Assembly (NCBI GenBank): GCA_025358355.1
Contig: JANYJX010000019.1
Coordinates: 1 to 42,441 of the forward strand
DNA length: 42,441 bases
DNA from: Actinomycetes bacterium
GTDB taxonomy: Bacteria > Actinomycetota > Thermoleophilia > Gaiellales > Gaiellaceae
Reading direction: 5' to 3'
In this document: positions 31,561 to 39,381 of the stretch, in pieces
How positions within the stretch are numbered: the first letter of the stretch is position 1
How the letters are laid out: the number at the start of each line of letters is the position of its first letter
Translations under genes and position numbers: made by a program
Notes under the pieces: generated by a model
What the model was told of the DNA's origin: nothing
Seen by the model: the letters and a program-made list of their open reading frames with translations, nothing else
The model's database searches: none

Positions 31561-32355
31561 TCACTCTCTGTGCTCCCGCGTCGAGGGGTGCCATCCGACG
31601 ACAAGCCGCTCGGCGAGCGCGACCGAGCCGTAGAGGGCGATCCCGAGGATGCTCGCGACAAGAATCGCCGCCCACGCCGTCTCGTAGCGCGACAGCGCCA
31701 CCGACGACTGGATCTGCACTCCGAGCGCGGTCGTCGAACCGCCGAAGTAGTCACCCACGACCGCGCCGATCATCGACAGCACGCACGCGACTTTCAGCGC
31801 CGTGAAGACAAACGGCAGGGAGGTTGGGATCCGCACGCGGCGGAAGATCTGGGCCTCGCTGGCCGCGTAGGAGCGCATTAGCTCCAGCGACTCCGGTCGC
31901 ACCGACGTCAAGCCCCGCAAGGTATTGACCAGCACCGGGAAGAAGCAGAGAACCGCGGAGATCACGATCTTCGACCACGGGCTGAGGAGGCCGAACCACG
32001 CGTTCGTGATGGGCGCGAAGGCAATGATCGGGATCGCGTTGGCGGCGATCGCGTACGGTAGGACAGCGCGGCCGAGCGGTTTCCAGCGCGCTAGGACGAG
32101 CGCGCCGATGAACGCCGTCGAGCAGCCCAGGACGAAGCCGCCGAGCGCTTCCTTGAACGTGAACCAGCCTGCTGCAAAGAGCGAGCTGCGCTCGATCCAG
32201 AACGTGCTCATCACCGCCGAGAAGCGCGGGAGTAGAAAGCGCTGAACGTGCACGACATCGGGGAGAAGCCACTGCCACGCGACGAGGCCAAAGGCAAAGA
32301 CGAGGGCGGCCGGGAGCCAATCCTGCGCGCGGCGGGAAAGCGCCGTGGCCGTCAT
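31561..32355 (-). CDS. ABC transporter permease, SsuC/ThiX type (second permease)
   Basis: This 264-residue inner-membrane permease of the BPD_transp_1 family has about six helices. The EAA coupling loop reads ELMRSYAASEAQIFRRVRIPTSLPF in two parts (residues of about 165-190), preceded by FFPVLVNTLRGLTSV. ATG 32355 overlaps the ATPase stop by 4 nt. Together with the permease at 33125 it probably forms a heterodimeric membrane channel. Confidence 0.9.
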   Translation of the reverse strand: MTATALSRRAQDWLPAALVFAFGLVAWQWLLPDVVHVQRFLLPRFSAVMSTFWIERSSLFAAGWFTFKEALGGFVLGCSTAFIGALVLARWKPLGRAVLPYAIAANAIPIIAFAPITNAWFGLLSPWSKIVISAVLCFFPVLVNTLRGLTSVRPESLELMRSYAASEAQIFRRVRIPTSLPFVFTALKVACVLSMIGAVVGDYFGGSTTALGVQIQSSVALSRYETAWAAILVASILGIALYGSVALAERLVVGWHPSTREHRE

Positions 32356-33128
32356 GCGAGGTCGGCTCCGCCAGCGTGCAGCGCCTCGCGCACCTCGGTC
32401 ACGAGCTCGAAGAATCTGGCCTCCTCGCGGGTCGCGGCCATGCGCGGTTGCGGCAGATCAATCGGCACGATGGCGCTCACCCGCCCCGGCCGCGCCGACA
32501 TCACGACAACGCGCGTCGAGAGAAACACCGCCTCGGAAATCGAGTGCGTGACGAAGATCACCGTCGACTCGGTCTCGAGCCACAGCCGCAGCAGCTCGAG
32601 GTTCAGGCGCTCGCGGGTCATCTCGTCGAGGGCGCCGAACGGCTCGTCCATCAGCAGCAGCGCCGGCGAGAACGAGAAGGCGCGCGCGATCGACACGCGC
32701 TGCTGCATGCCGCCCGAGAGCTGCCACGGGTGGTGATCCTCGAAGCCGGCGAGATCGACGAGCTCGACCATCTCCTTAACACGTGCCACCCGACGAGCGC
32801 GATCCCAACCGAGCATCTCCAGCGGCAGCGCGATGTTCTTCGCCACGGTTCGCCAGTCGTAGAGCACCGGCGCCTGAAAGACGATGCCGTAGTCGCCGTC
32901 GAGGCGCGCGCGCCGGGCCGGCTTCCCGTTCACCTCGACCGAGCCGGCGGTTGGCTCGACGATGTCGCCGACGGCGCGAAGGAGCGTCGACTTGCCGCAG
33001 CCCGATGGGCCGATCAGCGAGACGAACTCGCGCTGACCGATCTCGAGCGAGATGTCGTCGAGCGCTGTGATGTCCGCCTTCGCGAACGTCTTGCTCAGGC
33101 CCGAGATGGAGACAACCGAGTCGCTCAC
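32352..33128 (-). CDS. ABC transporter ATP-binding protein, SsuB/TauB type
   Basis: This 258-residue import ATPase has Walker A GPSGCGKST at 40-48, a Q-loop in IVFQAPVLYDWRTVAKNIAL, signature LSGGMQQRVSIARAF, Walker B LLLMDEPFGALDEMTR and the H-loop VIFVTHSISEAVFLS. These are the standard features of nitrate/sulfonate/pyrimidine importers. GTG 33128 overlaps the upstream permease stop, and its own stop overlaps the downstream permease start, so the three genes are translationally coupled. Confidence 0.94.
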   Translation of the reverse strand: MSDSVVSISGLSKTFAKADITALDDISLEIGQREFVSLIGPSGCGKSTLLRAVGDIVEPTAGSVEVNGKPARRARLDGDYGIVFQAPVLYDWRTVAKNIALPLEMLGWDRARRVARVKEMVELVDLAGFEDHHPWQLSGGMQQRVSIARAFSFSPALLLMDEPFGALDEMTRERLNLELLRLWLETESTVIFVTHSISEAVFLSTRVVVMSARPGRVSAIVPIDLPQPRMAATREEARFFELVTEVREALHAGGADLA

Positions 33129-34024
33129 GCGAGGTGCTCCGGCGCGCGCCTGACGGCGACTCGCTCGACTCCGAGGGCCACAAGAAAGAACGTAATCCCG
33201 AGCGCGGCCGCTACGAGGTTCGTCGCCCACAGGCTCTCGGGCGCAAGCGCGTAGTACTGGTTGAAGTTGATGATCGCGCCGCCGAGACCGTCGGGAATGG
33301 ACGACGGCGCCTCACCAATGATCGCGCCCACGACACTCGCCGTTGCGGACACCTTGAACGCCGAGAACAAATACGGCATCGCCGAAGGCACGCGCAGCTT
33401 CCAGAGCACGGCCCAACGGCCTGCAGCATACGAATGCATCAGCTCGAGCGCGCGCGGGTCGGCCGACTGGAGCCCGCGAATCGTGTTGACGGTGACCGGG
33501 AAGAAGGTCAGGTACGCGGCGATCACGGCGACCCGCAGCCATGGTGCGGGCGTCCAGCCGGCGACCTGCATGTTGCCGAGCCCGACCACGACCATCGGCG
33601 CGATCGCGAGGATCGGGATTGTCTGCGACGCGACGACGTACGGCATCAGCCCGCGCTGGAGCACGCGGAACTGTGAGATCGCAACACCGAGTAGGAAGCC
33701 GACCGACGCGCCGACCGCGAACCCGACGACAGCCTCCTTCGCAGTGAAGACGGCGGAGTGGAAGAGCACGCTGATCAGCAGCGGCCCGCCGGTGCGCGAC
33801 GGCTCGAACAGCTGCGCGACGATCGCATGGAGATGCGGCATCGTGATGTCGTCGACGGCAAACGGCCAGCCCCAGCCGGTCGCTATCCAGAGCCAGCGAT
33901 AGCCTTCCCACAGTCCCCACAGCGCCGCGAGGACAAGAGCGAGAACGCCGCCGCGGGAGAGGGCCGAGCGGGTGGCGGCCGCCGCTTTCGCCCTGCCCGC
34001 AATCGTGGCTGCGATCGTCGACAC
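33125..34024 (-). CDS. ABC transporter permease, SsuC/ThiX type (first permease)
   Basis: This 299-residue permease is longer at the N-terminus than its partner. Its EAA loop is ELMHSYAAGRWAVLWKLRVP with SAMPYLFSAFKVSATASVVG, after FFPVTVNTIRGLQSAD. About six helices are visible. GTG 34024 leads the transporter-hydA unit and is divergent from the carbamoylase gene. A TAAGCA hexamer lies 6 nt before it. Shared motifs with the second permease (NTIRGL/NTLRGL) indicate an old duplication. Confidence 0.9.
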   Translation of the reverse strand: MSTIAATIAGRAKAAAATRSALSRGGVLALVLAALWGLWEGYRWLWIATGWGWPFAVDDITMPHLHAIVAQLFEPSRTGGPLLISVLFHSAVFTAKEAVVGFAVGASVGFLLGVAISQFRVLQRGLMPYVVASQTIPILAIAPMVVVGLGNMQVAGWTPAPWLRVAVIAAYLTFFPVTVNTIRGLQSADPRALELMHSYAAGRWAVLWKLRVPSAMPYLFSAFKVSATASVVGAIIGEAPSSIPDGLGGAIINFNQYYALAPESLWATNLVAAALGITFFLVALGVERVAVRRAPEHLA

Positions 34025-34039
34025 GGGTGTTGCTTACCA

Positions 34040-34059
34040 CACTGGCCATACCACTGGCC
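34040..34059. promoter_or_regulatory. Candidate operator in the divergent catabolic spacer
   Basis: The 56-bp spacer between the importer unit and the carbamoylase contains CACTGGCC twice, 12 bp apart (34040-34047 and 34052-34059). Together they also form an inverted repeat, GGCCA-N6-TGGCC (34044-34059). The position between two divergent start codons suits a regulator that controls both arms of the locus. No regulator gene is nearby in the window. Confidence 0.4.
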
Positions 34060-34068
34060 GCGACGGGA

Positions 34069-34074
34069 TAGATT
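34069..34074 (+). promoter_or_regulatory. Candidate -10 box for leaderless 34081 gene
   Basis: TAGATT ends 6 nt before the GTG at 34081. There is no ribosome binding site between them. Confidence 0.5.
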
Positions 34075-34080
34075 CGACTT

Positions 34081-35331
34081 GTGGGACTCGAGCCGCCACG
34101 CGTCGTCGCCCAGCTGCGCGAGTTGCAGCAGCTGACGGGCGACGAGAACGGCGCTCAGCGTGTCGCGTGGACGGAGACCTGGGATCGCGCTCGCGACTGG
34201 CTCGACGGGTTGCTCGCTGGATTGCCTTTGGAGCGTGAGCGCGACGAGGCGGGCAACGACTGGTGGACGTTGCGGGGCGACTCCGAACGCGCCGTGTTGA
34301 TCGGCGGCCACATCGACTCGGTTCCGAGCGGCGGCTGGCTCGACGGCTGCCTCAATGTCGTCGCGGGCGCCGAGGTGTTGCGCCGCATCGCCGCCGCGGG
34401 GAAACCGCCCGTGACAATGCGGCTCGTCAACTGGGCCGACGAGGAAGGTGCTCGCTTCGGACGCTCGCTGTTCGGTTCGTCGGCGGCGGGCGGCTCGATG
34501 CGCGATCAAGACGAGCTCGGCCGGCTCGTCGATCGCGACGGCGTCGGGTTGCCCGAGGCGCTCGCCGCGAGCGGAATCGATCTCGCGCATGCGTCGGACG
34601 CGCAGGCTCAGCTCGCGAACGCGGCCGCCTATCTCGAGCTGCACATCGAACAGGGGCCGGTGCTCGAGTCGATGGACATCCCGCTCGGCGTCGTGCTGGG
34701 CACATTCGGCGTCGAGCGCTCGCGCTTCACCTGGCGCGGCCAGGCGGCGCACGCCGGCTCGACGCCGATGGACAAGCGCCGTGACGCGCTCGCCGGCGCC
34801 GCCAAGCTCGCTCTGCACATCCGCGAGATCGCAGCCGAAGTCGGTGGCGGCGCCGTCTGCACCTCGGGCGGTGTTGTCACGAAGCCGGGCATCGTCACGT
34901 CCGTCGTCGAGACGGCCGAGCAGCTGCTTGATCAGCGCCACCTCGGCGCTGCGTCGCTCGCGCGGCTGCTGGAGCTGGCGAGAAGCGCCGCCACACGATT
35001 CGCCGCCGAAGAGAACCTCGAGGTCGAGTGGGAGCGGATCTGGTCGATCGAGCCGATCCTGTTCGACGAGACGCTGATCGGCTTCTGCGACAACGCAATC
35101 GCCGAGGTCGCCGGTCGGTCGCACCGGCTCCCGAGCGGCCCGCTACACGACGCGGCCGAGGTCAGCCGGGCCGGCGTCCCGACCGTGATGATGTTCGTCC
35201 AGAGCCTCCGCGGGCTGTCCCACACCAAGCTCGAAGACACGCACGACGCGGATCTCGAGCTTGCCGTGCAGGCGTTCGATCGGCTCGCGTCGCGCACGAT
35301 CGAGTGGGTCGCGGGCGGCGGCGGACGCTGA
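34081..35331 (+). CDS. M20 carbamoylase: beta-ureidopropionase / allantoate amidohydrolase type
   Basis: This 416-residue metal-dependent amidohydrolase of the hydantoinase/carbamoylase family has GGHIDSVPSGGWLDG (His77, Asp88), NWADEEGARFG with the catalytic Glu pair near 121-122, LELHIEQGPVLE (His188), GQAAHAGSTPMDKRRDA, the late SGPLHDAAEVSRAGVPTVMM, and GLSHTKLEDT. It would cleave an N-carbamoyl group, giving CO2 and ammonia. With dihydropyrimidinase next door, N-carbamoyl-beta-alanine is the likely substrate; allantoate or N-carbamoyl-L-amino acids are alternatives. It starts the plus-strand arm of the locus and overlaps the MFS gene. Confidence 0.9.
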   Translation: MGLEPPRVVAQLRELQQLTGDENGAQRVAWTETWDRARDWLDGLLAGLPLERERDEAGNDWWTLRGDSERAVLIGGHIDSVPSGGWLDGCLNVVAGAEVLRRIAAAGKPPVTMRLVNWADEEGARFGRSLFGSSAAGGSMRDQDELGRLVDRDGVGLPEALAASGIDLAHASDAQAQLANAAAYLELHIEQGPVLESMDIPLGVVLGTFGVERSRFTWRGQAAHAGSTPMDKRRDALAGAAKLALHIREIAAEVGGGAVCTSGGVVTKPGIVTSVVETAEQLLDQRHLGAASLARLLELARSAATRFAAEENLEVEWERIWSIEPILFDETLIGFCDNAIAEVAGRSHRLPSGPLHDAAEVSRAGVPTVMMFVQSLRGLSHTKLEDTHDADLELAVQAFDRLASRTIEWVAGGGGR

Positions 35332-36440
35332 ACCGCTCGACGCTCGCAGCGCTCGCCTTGGGTGCGGGCGTCACCTGGAACATCTCCAACGTCAATCCGG
35401 TGGCGGACTCGCTCGGCCCTCGCTACGGCGTGTCGCTCGCATCTGTCGGCCTGTTCACGACGGCGCTCTTTATCACTCACTTCCTCGTGCAGCTGCCAAG
35501 CGGGCGGGCCGCCGACCGCTTCGGTTCGCGGCGGATCGGCCTCGCTGCCGCCGGCTTCGTCGTCGTTGGGAACCTCGTCTGCCTGAGCGCACCGAATCCC
35601 GCGGTGGCGATCGTCGGCCGCGCGCTGGTCGGAATCGGCTCCGGCGGCGGGTTCGTCGCGGGCGCCGACTACATGCGCAGCGCGAACCCGTCGCCATTCC
35701 TCCAGGGCATCTACGGTGGCGCGACGATGGCCGGCGGCGGTCTCGCGATTGCGATCGTGCCGCAACTCGAGCCGTGGCTCGGCTGGCGCGCCGCGTATTG
35801 GACTGCGCTCGCAATCGCGGCGGCGGTCGCGGTTGCGCTCCTGGCGGCGCCCGCGGACACGGGACGCGCGGCGGTCGAGCGCCAGAAGGTCGCGGTCGAC
35901 CGGCGTCTGCTGCGGCTAGCGGCGATCCACGCCGCGACGTTCGGGCTGAGCGTCGTCGCGGCCGACTGGGCGTACGAGCTGCTGACTCATCACGGCCACA
36001 GCCACCGGATCTCGGCGCTGATCGCCGCGCTCTTCCTCCTCGCCGGAATCGTCACGCGACCGCTCGGGGGCTATCTCGTGCTTCGCCAACCCGAGCGTGG
36101 CCGAGCGATCGTCGCGGTTGCCGTCATCGCCGGCTCGCTCGCGACGCTGCTCCTCGCGCTGCCACTACCACTCGTCGTACTGGGAATGGCCGCGCTGGTC
36201 GCCGGCCTGGCCGCCGGCTTACCGCTCGCCACCCTCTTCTCGAGGGCGCAGAACGTGCTCCCCGAAGCCCCCGCAGTCGCCGTCGCGGTTGTGAACGCGG
36301 GCGCGGTGCTGACAATCGTGGTCGGGATCCCTCTCGCCGGCCTCTCGTTCTCGCTGCCGGGCGACGGGAGAATCGGCTTCGCCGCGATCGCAGCTCTGTG
36401 GGCCACCGGCCTGCTCGCGCTTCGCTCAGCACCGCTCTGA
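35304..36440 (+). CDS. MFS transporter
   Basis: This is a major facilitator of about 378 residues with roughly twelve helices. The loop 2-3 motif GRAADRFGSRRIGL is clear, and WNISNVNPVADSLGPRYGVS resembles MFS members of nitrate/cyanate (NarK/CynX) type. The start is uncertain: GTG 35304 gives a 28-nt overlap with the carbamoylase, and a CTG at 35328 or TTG at 35358 would shorten it. It could import or export a nitrogen compound of the pathway. Confidence 0.87.
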   Translation: MGRGRRRTLNRSTLAALALGAGVTWNISNVNPVADSLGPRYGVSLASVGLFTTALFITHFLVQLPSGRAADRFGSRRIGLAAAGFVVVGNLVCLSAPNPAVAIVGRALVGIGSGGGFVAGADYMRSANPSPFLQGIYGGATMAGGGLAIAIVPQLEPWLGWRAAYWTALAIAAAVAVALLAAPADTGRAAVERQKVAVDRRLLRLAAIHAATFGLSVVAADWAYELLTHHGHSHRISALIAALFLLAGIVTRPLGGYLVLRQPERGRAIVAVAVIAGSLATLLLALPLPLVVLGMAALVAGLAAGLPLATLFSRAQNVLPEAPAVAVAVVNAGAVLTIVVGIPLAGLSFSLPGDGRIGFAAIAALWATGLLALRSAPL

Positions 36441-36482
36441 AGTACGTTTCCAACGACGCGACCCGCGAGCAAGGAGATCGAC

Positions 36483-37493
36483 ATGCCGATGAGCTTTGGC
36501 GTCACCGTCCTGCCGGATCCGCCGTACCAGCGGCTCATCGAGTTGCTCGTCCTCGCCGAGTCGCACGGCTTCGAGTATGGCTGGACGTACGACTCGCACG
36601 TGCTTTGGCAGGAGTCGTTCCCGCTGCTGACGCTCGCGGCGCAGGCGACAACGACGATGAAGCTCGGCCACTGCGTGACGAACCCCGGCACGCGCGAGCC
36701 GACCGTCCTCGCGTCCGCCTACGCGACGCTGCACGACATCTCGAACGGCCGGATGGTGATGGGCATCGGCCGCGGCGATTCGGCGCGGCGCTACATCGGC
36801 CAGCAGCCCGTGAAGGTCGCCGAGTTCGAACATGCCCTGGCAATGATCCGCGAGTTCGCCAACGGCCGCGAGGTCAACTGGAACGAGAAGAATCTCCAGC
36901 TGAAGTGGGTGCGACCCGAGCTGCCCGAGATCCCGATCTGGGTCGCGGGCTACGGGCCGAAGGCGCTGGCTGTTGCTGGTCGGGTGGGCGATGGCGTGAT
37001 CATCCAGCTCGCCGATCCGCAAATCGTGAGCTGGATCATGGACACGGCCCGCAAAGCGGCCGAGGAGGCGGGTCGCGATCCAGCCGCGCTGAAGTGCATC
37101 GTCTCGGCGCCGAGCCACATCTCGGACGACATCGCCGCCGCGCGCGACCAGGTGCGTTGGTTTCCGGCGATGGTCTCGAACCACGTGATGGATCTCGTCG
37201 AGCGCTACGGCTTCGATTCCGAGATCCCGCAGGCACTGACGGACTACGTTAAAGCGCGGAAATTCTACGACTACAACGACCATTCGCGGGTCGGCGCGAA
37301 GCACGGCGACTTCGTGACCGACGAGATCTGCGACCGCTTCTGCGTCCTCGGCACCCCCGAGCAAGCGACAGCGAAACTGCGCGAGCTGGAGGCGGTCGGC
37401 GTCGACCAGTTCAACATCTACCTGATGACCGAGGGCCAGGAAGAGGTCTTGCAGGCGTACGGCGACCAAATCATTCCGGGCTTCGCCGCGTGA
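36483..37493 (+). CDS. LLM-class F420-dependent oxidoreductase, TIGR03842-like
   Basis: This 336-residue luciferase-fold TIM-barrel protein begins MSFGVTVLPDPPYQRLIELL. It has FEYGWTYDSHVLWQESFPLL, KLGHCVTNPGTREPTVLAS, GRMVMGIGRGDSARRYIG and PIWVAGYGPKALAVAGRVGDG. These features match the F420-type branch that I recall as TIGR03842. Such enzymes transfer hydride to or from F420, though FMN use cannot be excluded. An AAGGAGA lies 5 nt before the ATG. In this locus it might reduce a pyrimidine or oxidise a ring intermediate (inference). Confidence 0.88.
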   Translation: MPMSFGVTVLPDPPYQRLIELLVLAESHGFEYGWTYDSHVLWQESFPLLTLAAQATTTMKLGHCVTNPGTREPTVLASAYATLHDISNGRMVMGIGRGDSARRYIGQQPVKVAEFEHALAMIREFANGREVNWNEKNLQLKWVRPELPEIPIWVAGYGPKALAVAGRVGDGVIIQLADPQIVSWIMDTARKAAEEAGRDPAALKCIVSAPSHISDDIAAARDQVRWFPAMVSNHVMDLVERYGFDSEIPQALTDYVKARKFYDYNDHSRVGAKHGDFVTDEICDRFCVLGTPEQATAKLRELEAVGVDQFNIYLMTEGQEEVLQAYGDQIIPGFAA

Positions 37494-38317
37494 GCGACCA
37501 GCTCGGGCTGTGGGAAAGCGTCGCCAGCGGCTGGGAGCGGCGGCGCGCGTTCGTCTGGGGCGTCTCGCACGAGGTCGGCGAGCGGCTCGTCGACGCGCTC
37601 GACCCGCAGCCGGGTGAGACGATCCTCGAGCTCGCGTGCGGGCCGGGCGACACCGGGTTCATGGCCGCAGCTCGGCTCGGCCCGGCTGGGCGGTTGATCT
37701 CGACGGACTTCTCGGCCGAGATGGTGGGGGCGGCGGAGCGACGCGCTCTGGAGCTCGGGCTCGGTAACGTCGAGCATCGGATCGTGGACGCGCAGGCGAT
37801 CGGCCTGCCGGACTCGAGTGTCGACAGAGTTGTCTGCCGGTGGGGCTACATGCTGATGCCAGATCCGGCTCGCGCGCTCGGCGAGACGTGGCGCGTGCTT
37901 CGCCCGGGTGGCCGGCTCGCGTTCTCGATCTGGGCCGAGGCGCGCGCGAACCCGTGGGGCTCGGCGATCTGGCGGGCGGCGATCGAGCTCGGCTTCATTG
38001 GCCCGCCGGAGCCCGATGCGCCGGGGCCGTTCAGGCTCGGAGACGTGGATCGTGTTCACGCGCTCGTGGCCGGTGCCGGATTCGAGCCGGCCGAGGTCAC
38101 GGATGTTCCGGTGGCGTGGCGCTACGCGGATTTCACCGAGTACTGGGCGGTGAGCAGGGATCTCTCCTCTTCACTCAACGCTCTGCTGCAGCAACTGACG
38201 GCGCAGGAGTTCGCGCAAGCGCAGGAGCGCGTGGAGACGATGCTGGCGCCGTATGTCACCGCAGCCGGGCTCGAGATTCCCGGGCTCACGCGGAACGTGC
38301 TGACACACAAATCGTAG
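37490..38317 (+). CDS. Class I SAM-dependent methyltransferase
   Basis: This 275-residue Methyltransf_11-type enzyme has the SAM loop ILELACGPGDTGFMAA at about 44-59, the acidic LISTDFSAEMVGAAERRA, DAQAIGLPDSSVDRVVCRWG and VLRPGGRLAFSIWAE. A C-terminal helical part (YWAVSRDLSSSLNALLQQLT) forms a lid. It is coupled to the LLM oxidoreductase by a 4-nt GTGA overlap, so it probably acts in the same pathway, but its substrate is unknown. Its TAG stop lies inside the palindrome at 38314. Confidence 0.9.
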   Translation: MSDQLGLWESVASGWERRRAFVWGVSHEVGERLVDALDPQPGETILELACGPGDTGFMAAARLGPAGRLISTDFSAEMVGAAERRALELGLGNVEHRIVDAQAIGLPDSSVDRVVCRWGYMLMPDPARALGETWRVLRPGGRLAFSIWAEARANPWGSAIWRAAIELGFIGPPEPDAPGPFRLGDVDRVHALVAGAGFEPAEVTDVPVAWRYADFTEYWAVSRDLSSSLNALLQQLTAQEFAQAQERVETMLAPYVTAAGLEIPGLTRNVLTHKS

Positions 38318-38341
38318 GGGCGAGGCGGGCCTCGCCCCTAC
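38314..38341. terminator. Perfect 13-bp palindrome containing both stop codons
   Basis: GTAGGGGCGAGGC (38314-38326) and GCCTCGCCCCTAC (38329-38341) are exact reverse complements around GG. The TAG of the methyltransferase (38315-38317) and the TAG of arginase (38338-38340 on the minus strand) sit at mirror positions in the arms. It should terminate transcription from both sides. It may belong to a repeated family of GTAGGGGCGAGGC-type palindromes. Confidence 0.8.
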
Positions 38342-39243
38342 AGAATCGTCTTGCCGAGGGCGCTCGCCACGAGCTCGACGGCGAGCGCGGCGGTCGTGTT
38401 CTCGCGATCGAGGATCGGGTTCACCTCGACGACCTCGAGCGACGCGGCGAGGCCCGACTCGGCGACAAGCTCGAGCGCGAGGTGCGCCTCGCGGTAGGTG
38501 AGACCGCCACGAACGGGCGTCCCGACTCCGGGCGCCACTTCAGGGTCGAGCACGTCGAGGTCGAGCGATACGTGGACGAAGCCTGGGCCGGCGACGCGAT
38601 CGAGCGCTTCGTGCATCGTCCGCTCGATCCCGATCCGGTCGATCTCGCTCATCGTGAACACGCGGATGTCTGCCTCGCGGACGAGCGCGCGCTCGGCTGG
38701 ATCCAGCGAACGCGCACCGACGATCGCGATCCGGCCCGGGTCGAGCGCGGGGAACGCCAGCCGCGGATGCGCAAACCAGTCGCCGGCAAGTCCCGCGGCG
38801 GCCGCGAGCGGCATTCCGTGGACGTTGCCGCTCGGGCTCGTCTCGGGCCGGTTCAGGTCACCGTGAGCATCGATCCAAATCACGCCGCCTGTTGCGCCAT
38901 GTGCAGCGGCGAGACCGCCGAGCGTGCCGAGCGCAACCGAGTGGTCGCCGCCAAGCACGAGCGGCCTGGCTCCGGAAGAGACCGCCTGGCGCACGTGATC
39001 CGCGACGAGCGCGCAGGACTCGAGGATCTCCCGCAGGTAGCGCATCCGCTCGTCCACAACCGCCGCGCCTTCCGGCAGCGTCGTCGCCACGTTCCCGTGA
39101 TCGCTCACCGTGAAGCCGAGTTGCTGAAGCCGCTCTTCAAGACCCGCGTAGCGAATCGCCGACGGCCCCATATCGACGCCGCGACGGCCCTGGCCGAGGT
39201 CGAGGGCGGCGCCAATGATCGCGACAGTCTTCGACCCGGTCAC
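38338..39243 (-). CDS. rocF: Arginase
   Basis: This 301-residue ureohydrolase has the binuclear manganese motifs LVLGGDHSVALGTL, IWIDAHGDLNRPETSPSGN and VSLDLDVLDPEVAPGVGTP, then GGLTYREAHLALE, which is the arginase rather than agmatinase pattern. GCRRGVDMGPSAIRYAG-like sequence is seen near the N-terminus (GQGRRGVDMGPSAIRYAG). It converts arginine to ornithine and urea. GTG 39243 has TAGCGT 7 nt upstream. It is monocistronic and divergent from tRNA-Phe. Confidence 0.93.
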   Translation of the reverse strand: MTGSKTVAIIGAALDLGQGRRGVDMGPSAIRYAGLEERLQQLGFTVSDHGNVATTLPEGAAVVDERMRYLREILESCALVADHVRQAVSSGARPLVLGGDHSVALGTLGGLAAAHGATGGVIWIDAHGDLNRPETSPSGNVHGMPLAAAAGLAGDWFAHPRLAFPALDPGRIAIVGARSLDPAERALVREADIRVFTMSEIDRIGIERTMHEALDRVAGPGFVHVSLDLDVLDPEVAPGVGTPVRGGLTYREAHLALELVAESGLAASLEVVEVNPILDRENTTAALAVELVASALGKTIL

Positions 39244-39250
39244 GGGCCGA

Positions 39251-39256
39251 ACGCTA
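39251..39256 (-). promoter_or_regulatory. Candidate -10 box for arginase
   Basis: On the minus strand TAGCGT ends 7 nt before the GTG at 39243. It shares the 34-bp spacer with a TAGACT (39262-39267) placed 10 nt before tRNA-Phe. Confidence 0.45.
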
Positions 39257-39277
39257 CTGGCTAGACTGCGACTCCGC

Positions 39278-39350
39278 GGCGAGGTAGCTCAGTTGGTAGA
39301 GCACACGGCTGAAAACCGTGGTGTCGCCGGTTCAAGTCCGGCTCTCGCCA
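39278..39350 (+). tRNA. tRNA-Phe (GAA anticodon)
   Basis: This 73-nt cloverleaf has an acceptor stem GGCGAGG pairing with TCTCGCC (one G-T), D-arm GCTCAGTTGGTAGAGC, anticodon stem CACGG/CCGTG around loop CTGAAAA (anticodon GAA), and T-arm GCCGG-TTCAAGT-CCGGC. The discriminator is A, and CCA is not encoded. I saw no partial repeat of its 3' end elsewhere in the window, so there is no sign of integration here. Confidence 0.97.
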
Positions 39351-39381
39351 TTCCCTCGATCGCCAGTGCAGAACACGCACG

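Noticed and set aside
35261..37252. A 663-codon open frame on the plus strand
   Set aside because: It overlaps the MFS and LLM genes in another frame and consists mostly of Arg-rich GC-bias sequence.
39278..39350. tRNA-Phe as an integration site for an island
   Set aside because: I found no direct repeat of its 3' end and no integrase in the window; the neighbours on both sides look native.
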